64,000 bases of DNA from Gari tellinella (taxonomy: Eukaryota > Mollusca > Bivalvia > Cardiida > Psammobiidae). The stretch lies in contig OV277868.1 of NCBI GenBank assembly GCA_922989275.2, positions 20,642,291 through 20,706,290 on the forward strand, given 5' to 3'. Positions within the stretch are counted from its first letter, which is position 1; each line of letters begins with the position of its first letter. The notes beneath the pieces are model-generated. The model did no database searches, had not been told where the DNA came from, and saw only the letters and a program-made list of their open reading frames with translations. Positions 53,774 to 63,639 of this stretch are shown piece after piece. The position numbers and the translations under genes were made by a program.

Positions 53774-53988
53774 TCTCCCACAACGGAGAACACGTCATGC
53801 TTTCACAATTAACGCGTTCATTCTATAATCTTTATAATAGTTGCAATCAGTTTGGAGCCAGATCAAACACTTGGTAAAACGGCAATCAGGATAAGTGTCC
53901 CAACTGTTTGCTATTCAGATTAAAATTAAAAGTTAGAACTTTAAAAAATATCATAATATTTCTGCATGTTACTGCAATGCGTTTGCGT
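53774..53988. mobile_element. Family A MITE, truncated
   Basis: ACGGAGAACACGTCATGCTT, AATTAACGCGTTCATTCTAT, core 1 remnant CAGTTTGGAGCCAGATCAAA, arm GCAATGCGTTTGCGTTT, cut at the right by a TTAA-type element. Confidence 0.65.
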
Positions 53989-54413
53989 TTAACCCGTTCA
54001 CTCTCAATGACGTCATAAAGCGCATTTGCAAACAGTTTTGACCCCTGACCAGAATTGTTTGCCACTTGTTTTGAAATAAGGTCAGTTATACTACCTTAAC
54101 CCTTAGCCTGCCACTCACGACTATAGCTCCATATGCAAACAGCTTGGATCCGGATGAGACGCCGAGTTACTCGGCGTCTCATCCGGATCCAAGCTGTTTG
54201 ACACTCGGACAACATTTTCAGCAATTTTGAGCAACTTTGAAGCACTTTGAAACTTGAAGCAGACGAGAAATATAGCAGACGACAATTTATTTGGCGGGCT
54301 AAGGGTTAAATATATCTTTGAAACGTTATTGCAGACAACACTTTTTGAAGCAGACGACAATATGGCGATGAATAGGTAACAACCTCACCATGTATTTGAT
54401 CATGAAAGGGTTA
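53989..54413. mobile_element. Family Q element (TTAA type), inverted, hosting an N insertion
   Basis: AACCCGTTCACTCTCAATGA to TTGATCATGAAAGGGTTAA. Decayed core 1 at about 54028-54062. Split at an internal TTAA by N (54096-54309). Confidence 0.8.
54096..54309. mobile_element. Family N element, complete
   Basis: TTAACCCTTAGCCTGCCACT to GGCGGGCTAAGGGTTAA, TTAA on both sides. Differs from 19589-19802 at only a few positions, for example in the loop GAGTTACTC against GAGTAACTC. Confidence 0.92.
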
Positions 54414-54510
54414 ATCGTGAAAGAACAATGTCTTATCAATGATGAGTTCAGTAAAGACATCCATGACCAACGATGGCCATAGATTGCGAGTTGGCCACCG
54501 GCCTGAAAAA

Positions 54511-54690
54511 CGGTGGAGAAAACATGATTATTTCGTTCAAACGCAAACGCACTGCACTGATATATAGAAAACGACAACTTTTTGACAATTCTGACTACCA
54601 ATTTTAATCTGAGTGACAAACAGTTTGCAAATGAAAATAAGAGTTTAGGCGTAACTTGGGTTATTTGGAAAGGAAATGTTTTCTCTACTG
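54511..54690. mobile_element. Family A MITE, core mostly lost
   Basis: CGGTGGAGAAAACATGATTA to GTTTTCTCTACTG. Core reduced to ACAAACAGTTTGCAAATG. Shares its flanks with 47388-47593. It lies 95 bp from the receptor's stop codon. Confidence 0.78.
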
Positions 54691-54784
54691 TACTCTGCAC
54701 GCTGTTCACGGGGCACAAACTGCTAACCTAAACAGCAAACAATGTTAACTGAACTCGCTACCGCTGTATCTGTTTTGTATGACG

Positions 54785-56269
54785 TCAGCGACGAATATCC
54801 ACCTTGAGAAAGAATGACTCTACAACCCTAACAAAACACTTCCGAACTTGTCTGTTCTGTATCAGGTACCACAGAGGGTAAATGGGAGTATTCAAGTAAA
54901 ACATCAGTGTTGTAAACAATATAATAAGTACACGATGGCTCTCCTTGTTATTTGACAGAATCGATGGCATTGTACACACAAACATGGGTAGCGAACACAC
55001 AATAAAAGACGCAAGCATAACAAGACTGTTTTTCGTTGCACTGTTAAAACCAACGTGGTCTCTTTTAAGGAAGAGGTTCCTTAATGCGGACGAATTCTTC
55101 ATGTTTTGATATCGTTGCAGATCTGCTGTGACTGATATGTCGGTAAAATCCGGGCACTTTGATTTCACAGATGAGTTACTCGCATTACTGCGCGTGAGTT
55201 GAAGAGACCGTTTCTGTATAACCTGTCTGCGCATGTTCGTGGCTAGTATAGGGTTTTCAAGGGCGATAATATCTTCATACGTTAGCGAGTTAAGTCCCCT
55301 GTTTCGCTGATAGTGCACTACAATTTCTCCATCGTCTGTCTCTCGATGTCGTCTTTGTACAGTGTAGGGACTTTTATCTCCATTGTTGGTTTCCTGCTCT
55401 TGGCCATGAATAACTGGACTTTGTTGAGTTTGAATCGTATCACCGAATTCCGAGGGCAGACTGAATGAGCGAGACAGTGGAAATATCTTATTTCTTCCAA
55501 ATTTCCTTCCCTTGTTTAACACTTTAAATATCTTGTGGTACGAGAACGTAATGATCACAAGAATGATGAGGACCACAATGCTGTTTATGAACGTAACACC
55601 AATCCGTTCTGACGAAAGTAATTGCTTTTCCCCGCAGAACAAGAACTTTTGTTGGAAAGGATTCAGAGTCATACATGCATACAAATCAAAATCAATGTGA
55701 GAAAGGCACACCATGAGACTCACTAGTAGAGACACCGCCCATGAGGTGGTGAGACAGCGGGTTATTATCTGTCGACGCCGCTTTAACGTCATTGGTGGAC
55801 ACTGAATTATCTTGGAACGGTAGATTCCAATTGACGCAAATGTTCCTAAGTATTGTAGGAAACAGTTTGAGATTAGGAATGTGTGAAATCCGGTTAGAAT
55901 GTTGATTTTGTGCTTAAAGTCAGTCGGCAATAGAATCGATACCAAGGAAATGGCTACGCACAAACACAGAACCAAGTTAGTTGCACAAATATTGATAAGA
56001 TGACTGTTTGCGGGTGTTTTGAGCGTTGGGGAGTGATTGATAATGACAATCAGTAAACTGTTGGCAGACAGACCAACTGTTAGATTAGCTCCGAGATACA
56101 CCAGCACTATCACAGTGGCGGAGAAAGGCATTTCCCAAACGTTGTCAATATTCTCTAGCGTAGAATTCTGCAAGGTCTCGTTGTTGCTCAGTATGGAGCG
56201 ATTGTCCATCATGCTGTTCTTGGAATTATGTGGACATTGAAGAAATGTCAATACGTCTTGAGGTGTTTG
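54785..56269 (-). CDS. Divergent rhodopsin-family GPCR, long (last) exon
   Basis: Seven hydrophobic segments typical of a class A receptor. Numbered from the first in-frame codon at 56281: TM1 55-82 with SANSLLIV (N74), TM2 93-118 with ATNL where ATDL/VADL is usual, TM3 130-158, TM4 with W181, TM5 227-250, an intracellular loop 3 of about 165 residues, TM6 415-440 with CSLP in place of CWLP, TM7 450-474 with YPLWY in place of NPxxY, and a short tail with C482. The DRY box is replaced by GIYRS. N-terminal NRS, NET and NST are glycosylation sequons. The in-frame TTG at 56281 is not a credible start: CTTTTGTTCTTTCAG just there is a strong acceptor, so the exon probably begins at 56269. If unspliced, the first Met is at 56212 (475 residues). 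The ligand is unknown; no family closer than class A could be named. Confidence 0.82.
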   Translation of the reverse strand, partial: QTPQDVLTFLQCPHNSKNSMMDNRSILSNNETLQNSTLENIDNVWEMPFSATVIVLVYLGANLTVGLSANSLLIVIINHSPTLKTPANSHLINICATNLVLCLCVAISLVSILLPTDFKHKINILTGFHTFLISNCFLQYLGTFASIGIYRSKIIQCPPMTLKRRRQIITRCLTTSWAVSLLVSLMVCLSHIDFDLYACMTLNPFQQKFLFCGEKQLLSSERIGVTFINSIVVLIILVIITFSYHKIFKVLNKGRKFGRNKIFPLSRSFSLPSEFGDTIQTQQSPVIHGQEQETNNGDKSPYTVQRRHRETDDGEIVVHYQRNRGLNSLTYEDIIALENPILATNMRRQVIQKRSLQLTRSNASNSSVKSKCPDFTDISVTADLQRYQNMKNSSALRNLFLKRDHVGFNSATKNSLVMLASFIVCSLPMFVCTMPSILSNNKESHRVLIILFTTLMFYLNTPIYPLWYLIQNRQVRKCFVRVVESFFLKVDIRR

Positions 56270-56544
56270 CTGAAAGAACAAAAGGAAAAAAAGTTATTGG
56301 CGATCGGTCTCTACAATGACGAATAGAACTATACGACCATTAAAGCCGCATTGTGGTTTTGAGAAACCTGCATAAAACGGTTGTTTGAAGTCCCATTTGA
56401 ACTACATGGGAGATGATTCTTTCACAAATAACAGCTTTATCTAAGAAATTCGCTTTTTAATTTTTATTTATAATTTTTGTGTGCGGCACAAATTAAAAAG
56501 ACTCCCCTGTGAATGGAAAGAAAGACAACTCTGTAAATACAGTA

Positions 56545-56737
56545 CAGGGCTCCAGATAACGGAAGTATTTCAAAAACTAAAAATCTTTATTTCTGCTTTT
56601 AAACCCAATGATGTCATACTCATTAAAATTGTCTCGAAGAGACGGTTTAATCAGTAGTAACACCATAGCATTCGGTGCTGAAATGAGTGAGAAAATGTTG
56701 GATTAGTTCAGATTACTCCCGGTTATCTGGAGCGCTG
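56545..56737. mobile_element. Family E element, complete
   Basis: 193 bp, CAGGGCTCCAGATAACGG to TATCTGGAGCGCTG. Inner palindrome partly decayed. Lies upstream of the receptor exon, in its presumed intron. 56270-56544 has no recognised exon. Confidence 0.82.
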
Positions 56738-56749
56738 AAAATGAAGCGG

Positions 56750-56964
56750 TTAACCCATATTCTGCTGCACAGACGTCTGCTTTGACATTGTCTTCTGCAA
56801 AATTTGTTCAGTTTAGATTTATGCATTGTTTTAATTAAACAAACCTTAAGACGAGTGTCAAACATTTTGGATCCAGATGAGACGCCGCGTTACGCGGCGT
56901 CTTTATCGATTCAAACAGTTTGTAAACTCCTCCGTAAAGTTACGACCAGTAGGCACAGGGTTAA
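56750..56964. mobile_element. TTAA-type MITE with core 1
   Basis: TTAACCCATATTCTGCTGCA to GGCACAGGGTTAA. Core 1 palindrome at about 56864-56924, loop GCGTTACGC. Confidence 0.75.
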
Positions 56965-57039
56965 ACTATGAGATCCAGTCAAAACGTGTAAATAATATTC
57001 ACAGGTGGGTGAGCGTTTAACAAATATGCGGATGATCTA

Positions 57040-58640
57040 CCAAGCTTGCTGAAAATGACTGTTTCAGCCTTGTCCGCTCTCTAACTCAAACACTTCTTTT
57101 TGGATCTTCACCAAACTTGCTACAAATATTTATTAGTATAGAATCTAGGTCAAGTTCAATAACTAGCAAAATCGCATGATGCATGTCTGAGTTATTGCCC
57201 TTGAATAAATAAAAAATGACTGTTTCAGCATTTTCTGCTCTCTAACACAAACACTTTTTATTGGATATTCACCAAACTTGCTGACAATGTGTATTGGTAT
57301 TAAATCTAGGTCAAGAAAAAATCGAATACAGTTGAATGAAAATCCTTCAAGAGGTAAAGGAGAAATGGAGTGGTCATTTATTACTTAACTTATTACCAAC
57401 ACGGCCAAGATGAAGCACATGCAACCATTGGCCAAATATTTGGCTAAATAGAATAAAAACTGTTCCTTTTACAGAGTGGACAGGGCAAAAATAAGGAAAA
57501 AATAGCAAAATTTTAAAACTTGAAGAATCATAACTCCAACATGCCTTCGGCGATTTGGGTATTTATAGAACTGGACCAAGATTTTATACAAATATTATTT
57601 TCAGCAAATTTGGTGAAGATCCAATTAAAACTGTTTGAGTCAGAAAGCTGACAAGCCTGAAGTAGTCATTTTAGTCATTCAAGGGCAATAACTCCAACAT
57701 GCCTTGTGCAATGTTGGTAGTCAAGATGATTGACCTAGATTTTATATTAATAAACATTTTCAACAAGTTTGGTGAATATCAGATAAAAACTGTATGTGTT
57801 AGAAAGCAAAAAATGCTGAAATATTCATTTTTAATACTTAAAGGGCAAACACTCAGACATGCCTTTTGCGAATTTATTAGTATTCAAAACCTTGATTTCA
57901 TATAAATAAACATTTTCAGGAAGTTTGGTGAAAATCAATAAAATAGTATTTGTGTTAGAAAGCAAAAAATGATGAAACAGTCCTTTTTAATACATAAAGG
58001 GCAATAACTAAGATAATCCTTATGGGATTTTAGTAATAATCACACTGGACCTAGATTTTATATAAATAAAGAATTTCAGCATGAAAACTCTTTGTGGTAG
58101 AGAGCAAAAAAGGCTGAAACAGCCATTTTTTAATAATTAAAGGGCTATTATTCCGACATGCCTTATGCGATTTTAGTAGGATTCAAACTAAAACTTGATT
58201 TTATATTATTGAAAACTTTCAGCAAGTTTGGTGAAGATTCAAAAAAAAGATTTTGTGTTAGAGAGCAAAACTTGCTGAAAACAGTCATTTTTAATACATA
58301 AAGGGCAAAAACTCAGATATGCCACATGCGATTTTTGTAATAATCAAACTAGACCTAAATTTTATATAATTAAACATTTTCAGCCAGTTTAGTGATTGTC
58401 CGATAAAAACTGTATGTGTTAGAGTGCCAAAATGACTGAAACAGTCATTTTTTTAATAAACAGGCAATAACTCAAATATACCTTACGCGATTTTAGTAGT
58501 AATCAAACTAAACCTTGATTTTTATATCAATGAACATTTTCAGCAAGTTTGTAGAAGATCGGATAAGAAATATTCGAGTTAGAGAGCGGACAAAAAAGTG
58601 TGATAGTCTAACTGACTGATGGAGGGACGGGCGCAGGTAG
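57040..58640. repeat. Array of about 160-bp units, partly inverted
   Basis: 57040-57300 holds about two units in one orientation (GCTCTCTAACTCAAACACTT, TCACCAAACTTGCT) and 57520-58620 about seven in the other (AGGGCAATAACTCCAACATG at 57682; then 57842, 57998, 58141, 58302, 58461). One unit is about 15 bp short. The outer ends are TTGTCCGCTCTCTAACTC and its complement GAGTTAGAGAGCGGACAA, so the array is bounded by inverted copies. Similar in size to the units at 26569-28740 but unrelated in sequence. Non-coding. Confidence 0.82.
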
Positions 58641-58949
58641 ATACGGTTGCACCCTGTGAAGTTGATTCCGGCTGTATCACGTGATACTAAGCCGTGTGGT
58701 TATGTTTATGTCAGACGTTCTATTTTCGGTTTGTTATGATTTTAAATCGCCCTTTTTGGTGATTTAGGTCCGTCTTCATCATTTCATAGATCAGTTTGGC
58801 CCATAAGAATGTTCAAACATTAGTATTAACCGTTATTGTATTTCAGACATTAAGAAAAGGTCTGAAAACACAATGGAACTTTAAGAGGTTATTCTCTTTT
58901 TTGTTTAAACGAAATAATATTAAACGCAAAACGCGTCAAACATAATAAA

Positions 58950-59233
58950 GTGCTTACTAACTACACCAACACCAACTGGGAGACAAAGATTGCGAGTGGT
59001 GTGCGTGGGGAGTTGTTAAAGGGAGGGAAACTTAACACTTAGCTAATATTTTAAAATCACTCGTCATAATATTTCTTCTGTCAAAAAGACCATTCGTATG
59101 TAATTTTGAGAAACAACAGCAGACGACAATTTTCAGCAGACGATTTCATCAGTGAAAGTGTTTTGGTGAACAACGGCATATACTGTAAGGAGGGGATCAT
59201 TGTTGGGAGGGTTGTTGTAGGGAGGGAGCACTG
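58950..59233. mobile_element. Family C MITE, left end and core decayed
   Basis: Left CACCAACTGGGAGACAAAG, inner GTCAAAAAGACCATTCGTAT, CAGCAGACGACAATTTTCAG, right end GTTGTAGGGAGGGAGCACTG with TA. No core 1. 58641-58949 has no gene except a degenerate A left arm at about 58873. Confidence 0.7.
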
Positions 59234-59356
59234 TACATTATAGAGAACTATGGACAGGTTCTTGAATATGTTGACAATTGCAATCAGTTTGGGGTCTGAA
59301 CAGACGACCGGTAACCCGGCGTTTGGTCTGGCTCAAAACTGTTTGCAAAAGCCATA
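59234..59356. repeat. Core 1 palindrome from a broken element
   Basis: TGCAATCAGTTTGGGGTCTG and complement CTGGCTCAAAACTGTTTGC around ACCGGTAACCCGG. The A-type right arm is missing; the next A copy starts at once. Confidence 0.55.
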
Positions 59357-59603
59357 CGGTGGAGAATACGTTATTCTTTCCCGTTTAAACGCAAATGAAA
59401 CGCAAACGCAAAGCACTAAAATGACGAAAAGTACATGTTTTGGACAATTTTGATAATTTATGTTTATCTTGGTGACAAACAGTTTGGGGCCTGGTCAGAC
59501 GCCTGGTTACCCGGTGTCTGATCTAGCTCCAAACTGTTTGCAATAGAAATAATAGTTTTAGCGTAAACGCGTTTATTGGGAAAGAATAACGTTTTCTCCA
59601 CTG
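59357..59603. mobile_element. Family A MITE, complete, inverted
   Basis: 247 bp, TA-flanked, CGGTGGAGAATACGTTATTC to ACGTTTTCTCCACTG. 59604-59900 has no gene. Confidence 0.9.
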
Positions 59604-59904
59604 TAATTGGTTTGAGAACAAACACGTGTATTGGAACAGAATGAAATAATTTCCATTGGGGAAAAAAATCCATCAAACAACAATAACCGTTTCATAATGC
59701 TATTAGTTTTCATCACGACATGAAGTATAGGAATTGAATAGCATTTATAACAATAATATACGGTATTTGTTTTAAAGAGAATGGTTAGTTGGTTACCAAG
59801 TGATGTATTGTTTAAGACAACTGATATAATGGGAAATAAAAGAGTTTATATCGTATTGTTACACTGTAGAATATTTAACCGTATCACTCTCAAATTGTTC
59901 GTTA

Positions 59905-60095
59905 GTTGTTTACCCCTTCACCGTTTCATTGCCGTCTGCTTCAGTTTTGTTGTCTGCAATATCGTTTCAAAGTTAACAAATAAGGCAGTATGACTGAAGA
60001 AATTTCAAAACGAGTGTCGAACAGTTTGGATCCTGATCAGACGCCGCTATACGCAGCGTCTGATGTTTGCAAACGCGCTTTAAAGCGTACGTATA
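59905..60095. mobile_element. Family Q element, ends eroded
   Basis: TTACCCCTTCACCGTTTCAT, GTCTGCTTCAGTTTTGTTGT, core 1 with a shortened right arm, GCGCTTTAAAGCGT. TTAA ends lost. Confidence 0.65.
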
Positions 60096-60362
60096 TATAT
60101 TAGTTCTAAACAATTTAATTCCTGAACAGATGCTAAATTACTCCGCCTCAAGTCTGTTCCAAAATTATTTGCAATTAACATAATATTTGTTTAAAAACGT
60201 GCATGCTTAAAACAAGTCTCCTCTTCGCCTCTGTATTCACCAAACAACAATCATGTACTGAATTAAAATTCCGACAGTGACGCTATCAAAGTACAAAATG
60301 TATCAAATCAGGTATCAAATCAAAGCATTTATGAATGGTAAACAAACGCACGATAGAACATT

Positions 60363-60503
60363 GGCATCCATGGCCTGGTGGTTAGTGCCGTCAATTGTAT
60401 TGTGGGTGGGGCACACACCATTCTTTCCCATTTCAATGCAAACGAAACGCAAACGTACTGCAGTATAATTTAGAAAAAGGCAATATGTTGACATTTCTAC
60501 CTA
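60363..60503 (+). repeat. Possible SINE head joined to family A arm
   Basis: CCATGGCCTGGTGGTTAGTG looks like a pol III A box, but no B box follows; from about 60417 the sequence is a family A left arm (ATTCTTTCCCATTTCAATGC, AAACGAAACGCAAACG). Confidence 0.35.
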
Positions 60504-60854
60504 CAGTGTTCCCCCCTTACAACGGCCCTCCCAACAACGACTCCCTCCTTACAACGACCGTTGTCGCAGTTCCCTAAATAGGACAATTATGTCCAACATT
60601 TTCACGACTGCAATGATGTCTGCTTAAAATTGTTGTCTGCTGTTTTCCTCAAAGTTACATAATGGACATTTTGACAGAAAAAACTTAATGAGGAGTGACA
60701 AACAGTTTGAATGCAGATCAGACGCCGCGTTACGCGGCGTCTGATCTGGATTCAAGCTGTTTGCAAATGTAAGCCAATTTCCCTCTCTATAACGACTCCC
60801 TCCGAACAATATTTTGTGTCTCCCATCGGGTGTCGTTGTAGAGAGGGAGCGCTG
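60504..60854. mobile_element. Family C MITE, complete
   Basis: 351 bp, CAGTGTTCCCCCCTTACAAC to GTAGAGAGGGAGCGCTG. Core 1 at about 60701-60768 (GAATGCAGATCAGACGCCGC, loop GTTAC). Confidence 0.88.
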
Positions 60855-61087
60855 TTCATGAAGTTATTTTACAGTGGAGATTCTTTCCCATCTAAACGCA
60901 AATGAAACAGCTGACTTGTTTGCAATAAAACGTCATCTCAACTCTGTGGAATTAATTTCCCGACCCACATGTGTCCTAATATAGAATAATAACAGATAGT
61001 TATTTGTCTGAACTACCAATATAATAGGAAATTAAAAAGTTCAACAATAACTCTGTATCGACATTTCGGACAATGGCATTTTTGCTT

Positions 61088-61123
61088 TTGTTGTTGTTGT
61101 TATTTGTTGTTGTTGTTGTTTTG
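61088..61123 (+). repeat. (GTT)n microsatellite
   Basis: Interrupted run of GTT (TTGTTGTTGTTATTTGTTG). 60855-61200 otherwise has a short A-arm fragment (60872-60910) and no gene. Confidence 0.9.
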
Positions 61124-61204
61124 AAGAATAAGATAATTACCAGAAATACAACTAAATGACATACGTCTTCATACACTTGCTTGAAAAATAAAATTAAGGT
61201 ACTA

Positions 61205-61330
61205 TAGTGGAAAAGACGTTATTATTTCCAACAGTTTTGATCCTGATCTGGACCCAGACTGGTTGCAAAGGAAATAATAGTTTTAGAGTAAACGCGCTTA
61301 TCGGGAAAGAAAAAAACGTATTCTCCACTA
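61205..61330. mobile_element. Family A MITE, short deleted copy
   Basis: TAGTGGAAAAGACGTTATTA to ACGTATTCTCCACTA with TA; one arm beyond the palindrome is deleted and core 1 shrunk to ACAGTTTTGATCCTGATCTG. Confidence 0.7.
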
Positions 61331-61337
61331 TAATGTA

Positions 61338-61561
61338 CAATGGAGAAGAAATTATTATTTTCCAATAAACGCGTTTACGCTAAAACTATTATTTCTATTG
61401 CAAACAGTTTGGAGTCAGATCAGACGCCGGGTTACCAGGCTCCAAACTATTTGCTACTAAAAAACAAACCTGAGCAATGTTAAACAGTTGCCATTTTCTA
61501 TATTTATTTGCATTGCGTTTCGTTTGCGTGTAACCATTAACGAATAACGTTTTCTCCACTG
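61338..61561. mobile_element. Family A MITE
   Basis: CAATGGAGAAGAAATTATTA to ACGTTTTCTCCACTG, TA-flanked. Right arm of the core truncated (GGTTACCAGGCTCC). Confidence 0.82.
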
Positions 61562-61722
61562 TATAGGTATGGCATCAAATTACAAATTTAATTTTGTTCT
61601 GAAAGAAAATAGAACCAGGTGGTAAGAACTAAATGAAACACTAATATAATACAAATTAATTCTTTGCAAGGCGGGACATATTATTATCTGCAACAAATAT
61701 TGTCCGCTACTGTTCAGAAAAA

Positions 61723-62080
61723 CAGCGTTCCCTCTCTACAACGACACACAATGGGAGACAACAAATGTGTGCGTTGTTCGGAGGCATTCGTTATAGGGAG
61801 GGAAATTGATTTACATTTACAAACAGCCTGAATCCAGATCAGACGCCGCGTCACGCGGCGTCTAATCTGGATTCAAGCTGTTTGTCATCCGTAATTAAGT
61901 CATTTTCTGTCAAAATGTCCAATATGTAATTTTGAGAAAAGCAGCAGACGACAACTTTAAGCAGACCATCTTACAGCAGTAAACGCGTTCGACATAATTG
62001 TCCTGTTTAGGGAACTGTAACAATGGTCGTTGTAAGGAGGGAGTCGCTGTTGGGAGGGTTGTTGTAGGGAGGGAGCGCTG
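61723..62080. mobile_element. Family C MITE, complete
   Basis: CAGCGTTCCCTCTCTACAAC to GTAGGGAGGGAGCGCTG. Core 1 at about 61821-61890 (loop GCGTCACGC). 61562-61722 has no gene. Confidence 0.88.
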
Positions 62081-62109
62081 TATATTTTTCAACATTTTAT
62101 TTCAAGACA

Positions 62110-62186
62110 GGGTCAGAGTGTTACACACTTTGGATCCTGATGAGACGCCAAGCGACGTAGCGTCTCATCAGGATCCAAACTGTTAA
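62110..62186. repeat. Stand-alone core 1 palindrome, TGATGAGACG subtype
   Basis: ACTTTGGATCCTGATGAGAC and complement around GCCAAGCGACGTAGC. The subtype resembles the N core (GATGAGACG). Confidence 0.65.
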
Positions 62187-62258
62187 AAACAATAGCAATG
62201 ATCCAAACTATTTGAAAATACTACCATGGTTTCAAAGACAGCGTGCTAAGGGTTTATT

Positions 62259-62520
62259 GCTCCCTCCCTACAACGACCCTCCCTAAAACGACTCCCTCCT
62301 TACTACGACCCGTGTCGCAATATAGCCTGCTTAAAATTGTCGTCTACTTTTTTTCTCTCTCAAAAGTTACATATAAGTGGATATTTTGATAGAGTACATA
62401 TAATGAAGTCTGATGTGGATTCAAGCTGTTTGCAAATGTAAGTCAAGTCTTCATTTACCCTCTCTGTAACGACTCCCTCCGAACAACATACACAATCTAT
62501 GTCTCCTTTCGGGAGCACTG
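62259..62520. mobile_element. Family C MITE, decayed
   Basis: TGCTCCCTCCCTACAACGAC to CTCCTTTCGGGAGCACTG with TA. Core 1 half lost (TGATGTGGATTCAAGCTGTT remains). Confidence 0.72.
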
Positions 62521-62622
62521 TAGCAGGTTATCTTTTTACTAAGTAGCAGGTTTTTTCTTATTTCGTATGTTACCATGGTTATTGCATTTTATTACAAATG
62601 CAACTTACCCTTTGAACACATA

Positions 62623-62868
62623 CAGTGGAGAATCTGTTATTCTTTCCCAATAAACGCGTTTACGCTAAAACATTATTTGCAGTGCAAACAGTTTGGGGCC
62701 AGATCATACGCCGGGTAACCCGGCGTCTGATCAGGCTCCAAACTGTTTGCCACCAAGACAAACAAGAATTATCAAAATTGTCCAAAAATTGTTTCTTTTC
62801 TACGTTTTAGTGCTTTGCGTTTGCGTACGTTTGCGTTTAAATGGGAAAGAATAACAGATTCTCCACTG
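62623..62868. mobile_element. Family A MITE, complete
   Basis: 246 bp, TA-flanked, canonical. The TA is followed by AAAAGAAGGCCAATTGACTG, a family F-like arm to about 62955. Confidence 0.92.
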
Positions 62869-62971
62869 TAAAAAGAAGGCCAATTGACTGCATAAAAGAC
62901 AGATGACAACTTCAAGCAAGGTGTACGTAAAACAGAGAACTCCTTAAGCAGCCACATGCGTGTCTCTGTAT

Positions 62972-63253
62972 ATAGGGAGTCGTTTTTGGGAGGATCGTTG
63001 TAGGGATATCGTCTTCTTTAAGTTGTCGTCTGCTGTTTTTCTCAAAGTTACATATTGAACATTTTAGGAAAATAAACTAAATTACGAGTCACAAACAGCT
63101 TGAATCCAGATCAGACGCCGCGTTACGATGCGACTGATCTGGATTCAAGCTGTTTGCAAATGTAAACCAAGTTCCCTCTTTACAACGACTCCCTCCGAAC
63201 AACGTACACAATTTTCGTCTCCCATCGGTTGTCGTTGTAGAGAGGGAGCACTG
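62972..63253. mobile_element. Family C MITE, left end fused to an F-like fragment
   Basis: ATAGGGAGTCGTTTTTGGG replaces the normal left terminus; the rest is typical (core 1 at about 63089-63158; right end GTAGAGAGGGAGCACTG). Confidence 0.7.
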
Positions 63254-63364
63254 TATTGTACATACATACAGAAATGTTTAGGATTGAAACGAAAGCAAAA
63301 CAGCTTATTGGGTTTTTCTCCTTTCTTTTAAACCTATTTCCCGTATATTGTTTTAGTTTAAATG

Positions 63365-63611
63365 ATTTTAAAGCACTTTCTGCTTTACTTTCAACCTGCT
63401 TTATGTTACATGTTAAATCAAATTTCCTGGAATTGTAATGTTTTTATTTTACACAGTACTTGAAATATCTATTTTGACTTAATCGTCAGGACATACATGT
63501 ACAAAATATGTCTAATTAACATGGTTGTATAAAGTTGAACTAATTGCTCCATTGGGTGAATATTAATATATTAAAGGTGTGAGTATGCGTATTTGTTGAG
63601 TAATGGGTTAA
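63365..63611. mobile_element. Family B MITE, left half missing
   Basis: AAAGCACTTTCTGCTTTACT and TCAACCTGCTTTATG are the right hairpin arm; GTGTGAGTATGCGTATTTG and GAGTAATGGGTTAA the right end. Confidence 0.7.
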
Positions 63612-63639
63612 CGGAAAGTACCTATGTCTTTCCTATATT

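Noticed and set aside
54785..56281. The full 498-codon frame starting at 56281 as the receptor protein
   Set aside because: The first codon is TTG inside a pyrimidine-rich splice acceptor; the real start is an upstream exon or the Met at 56212.
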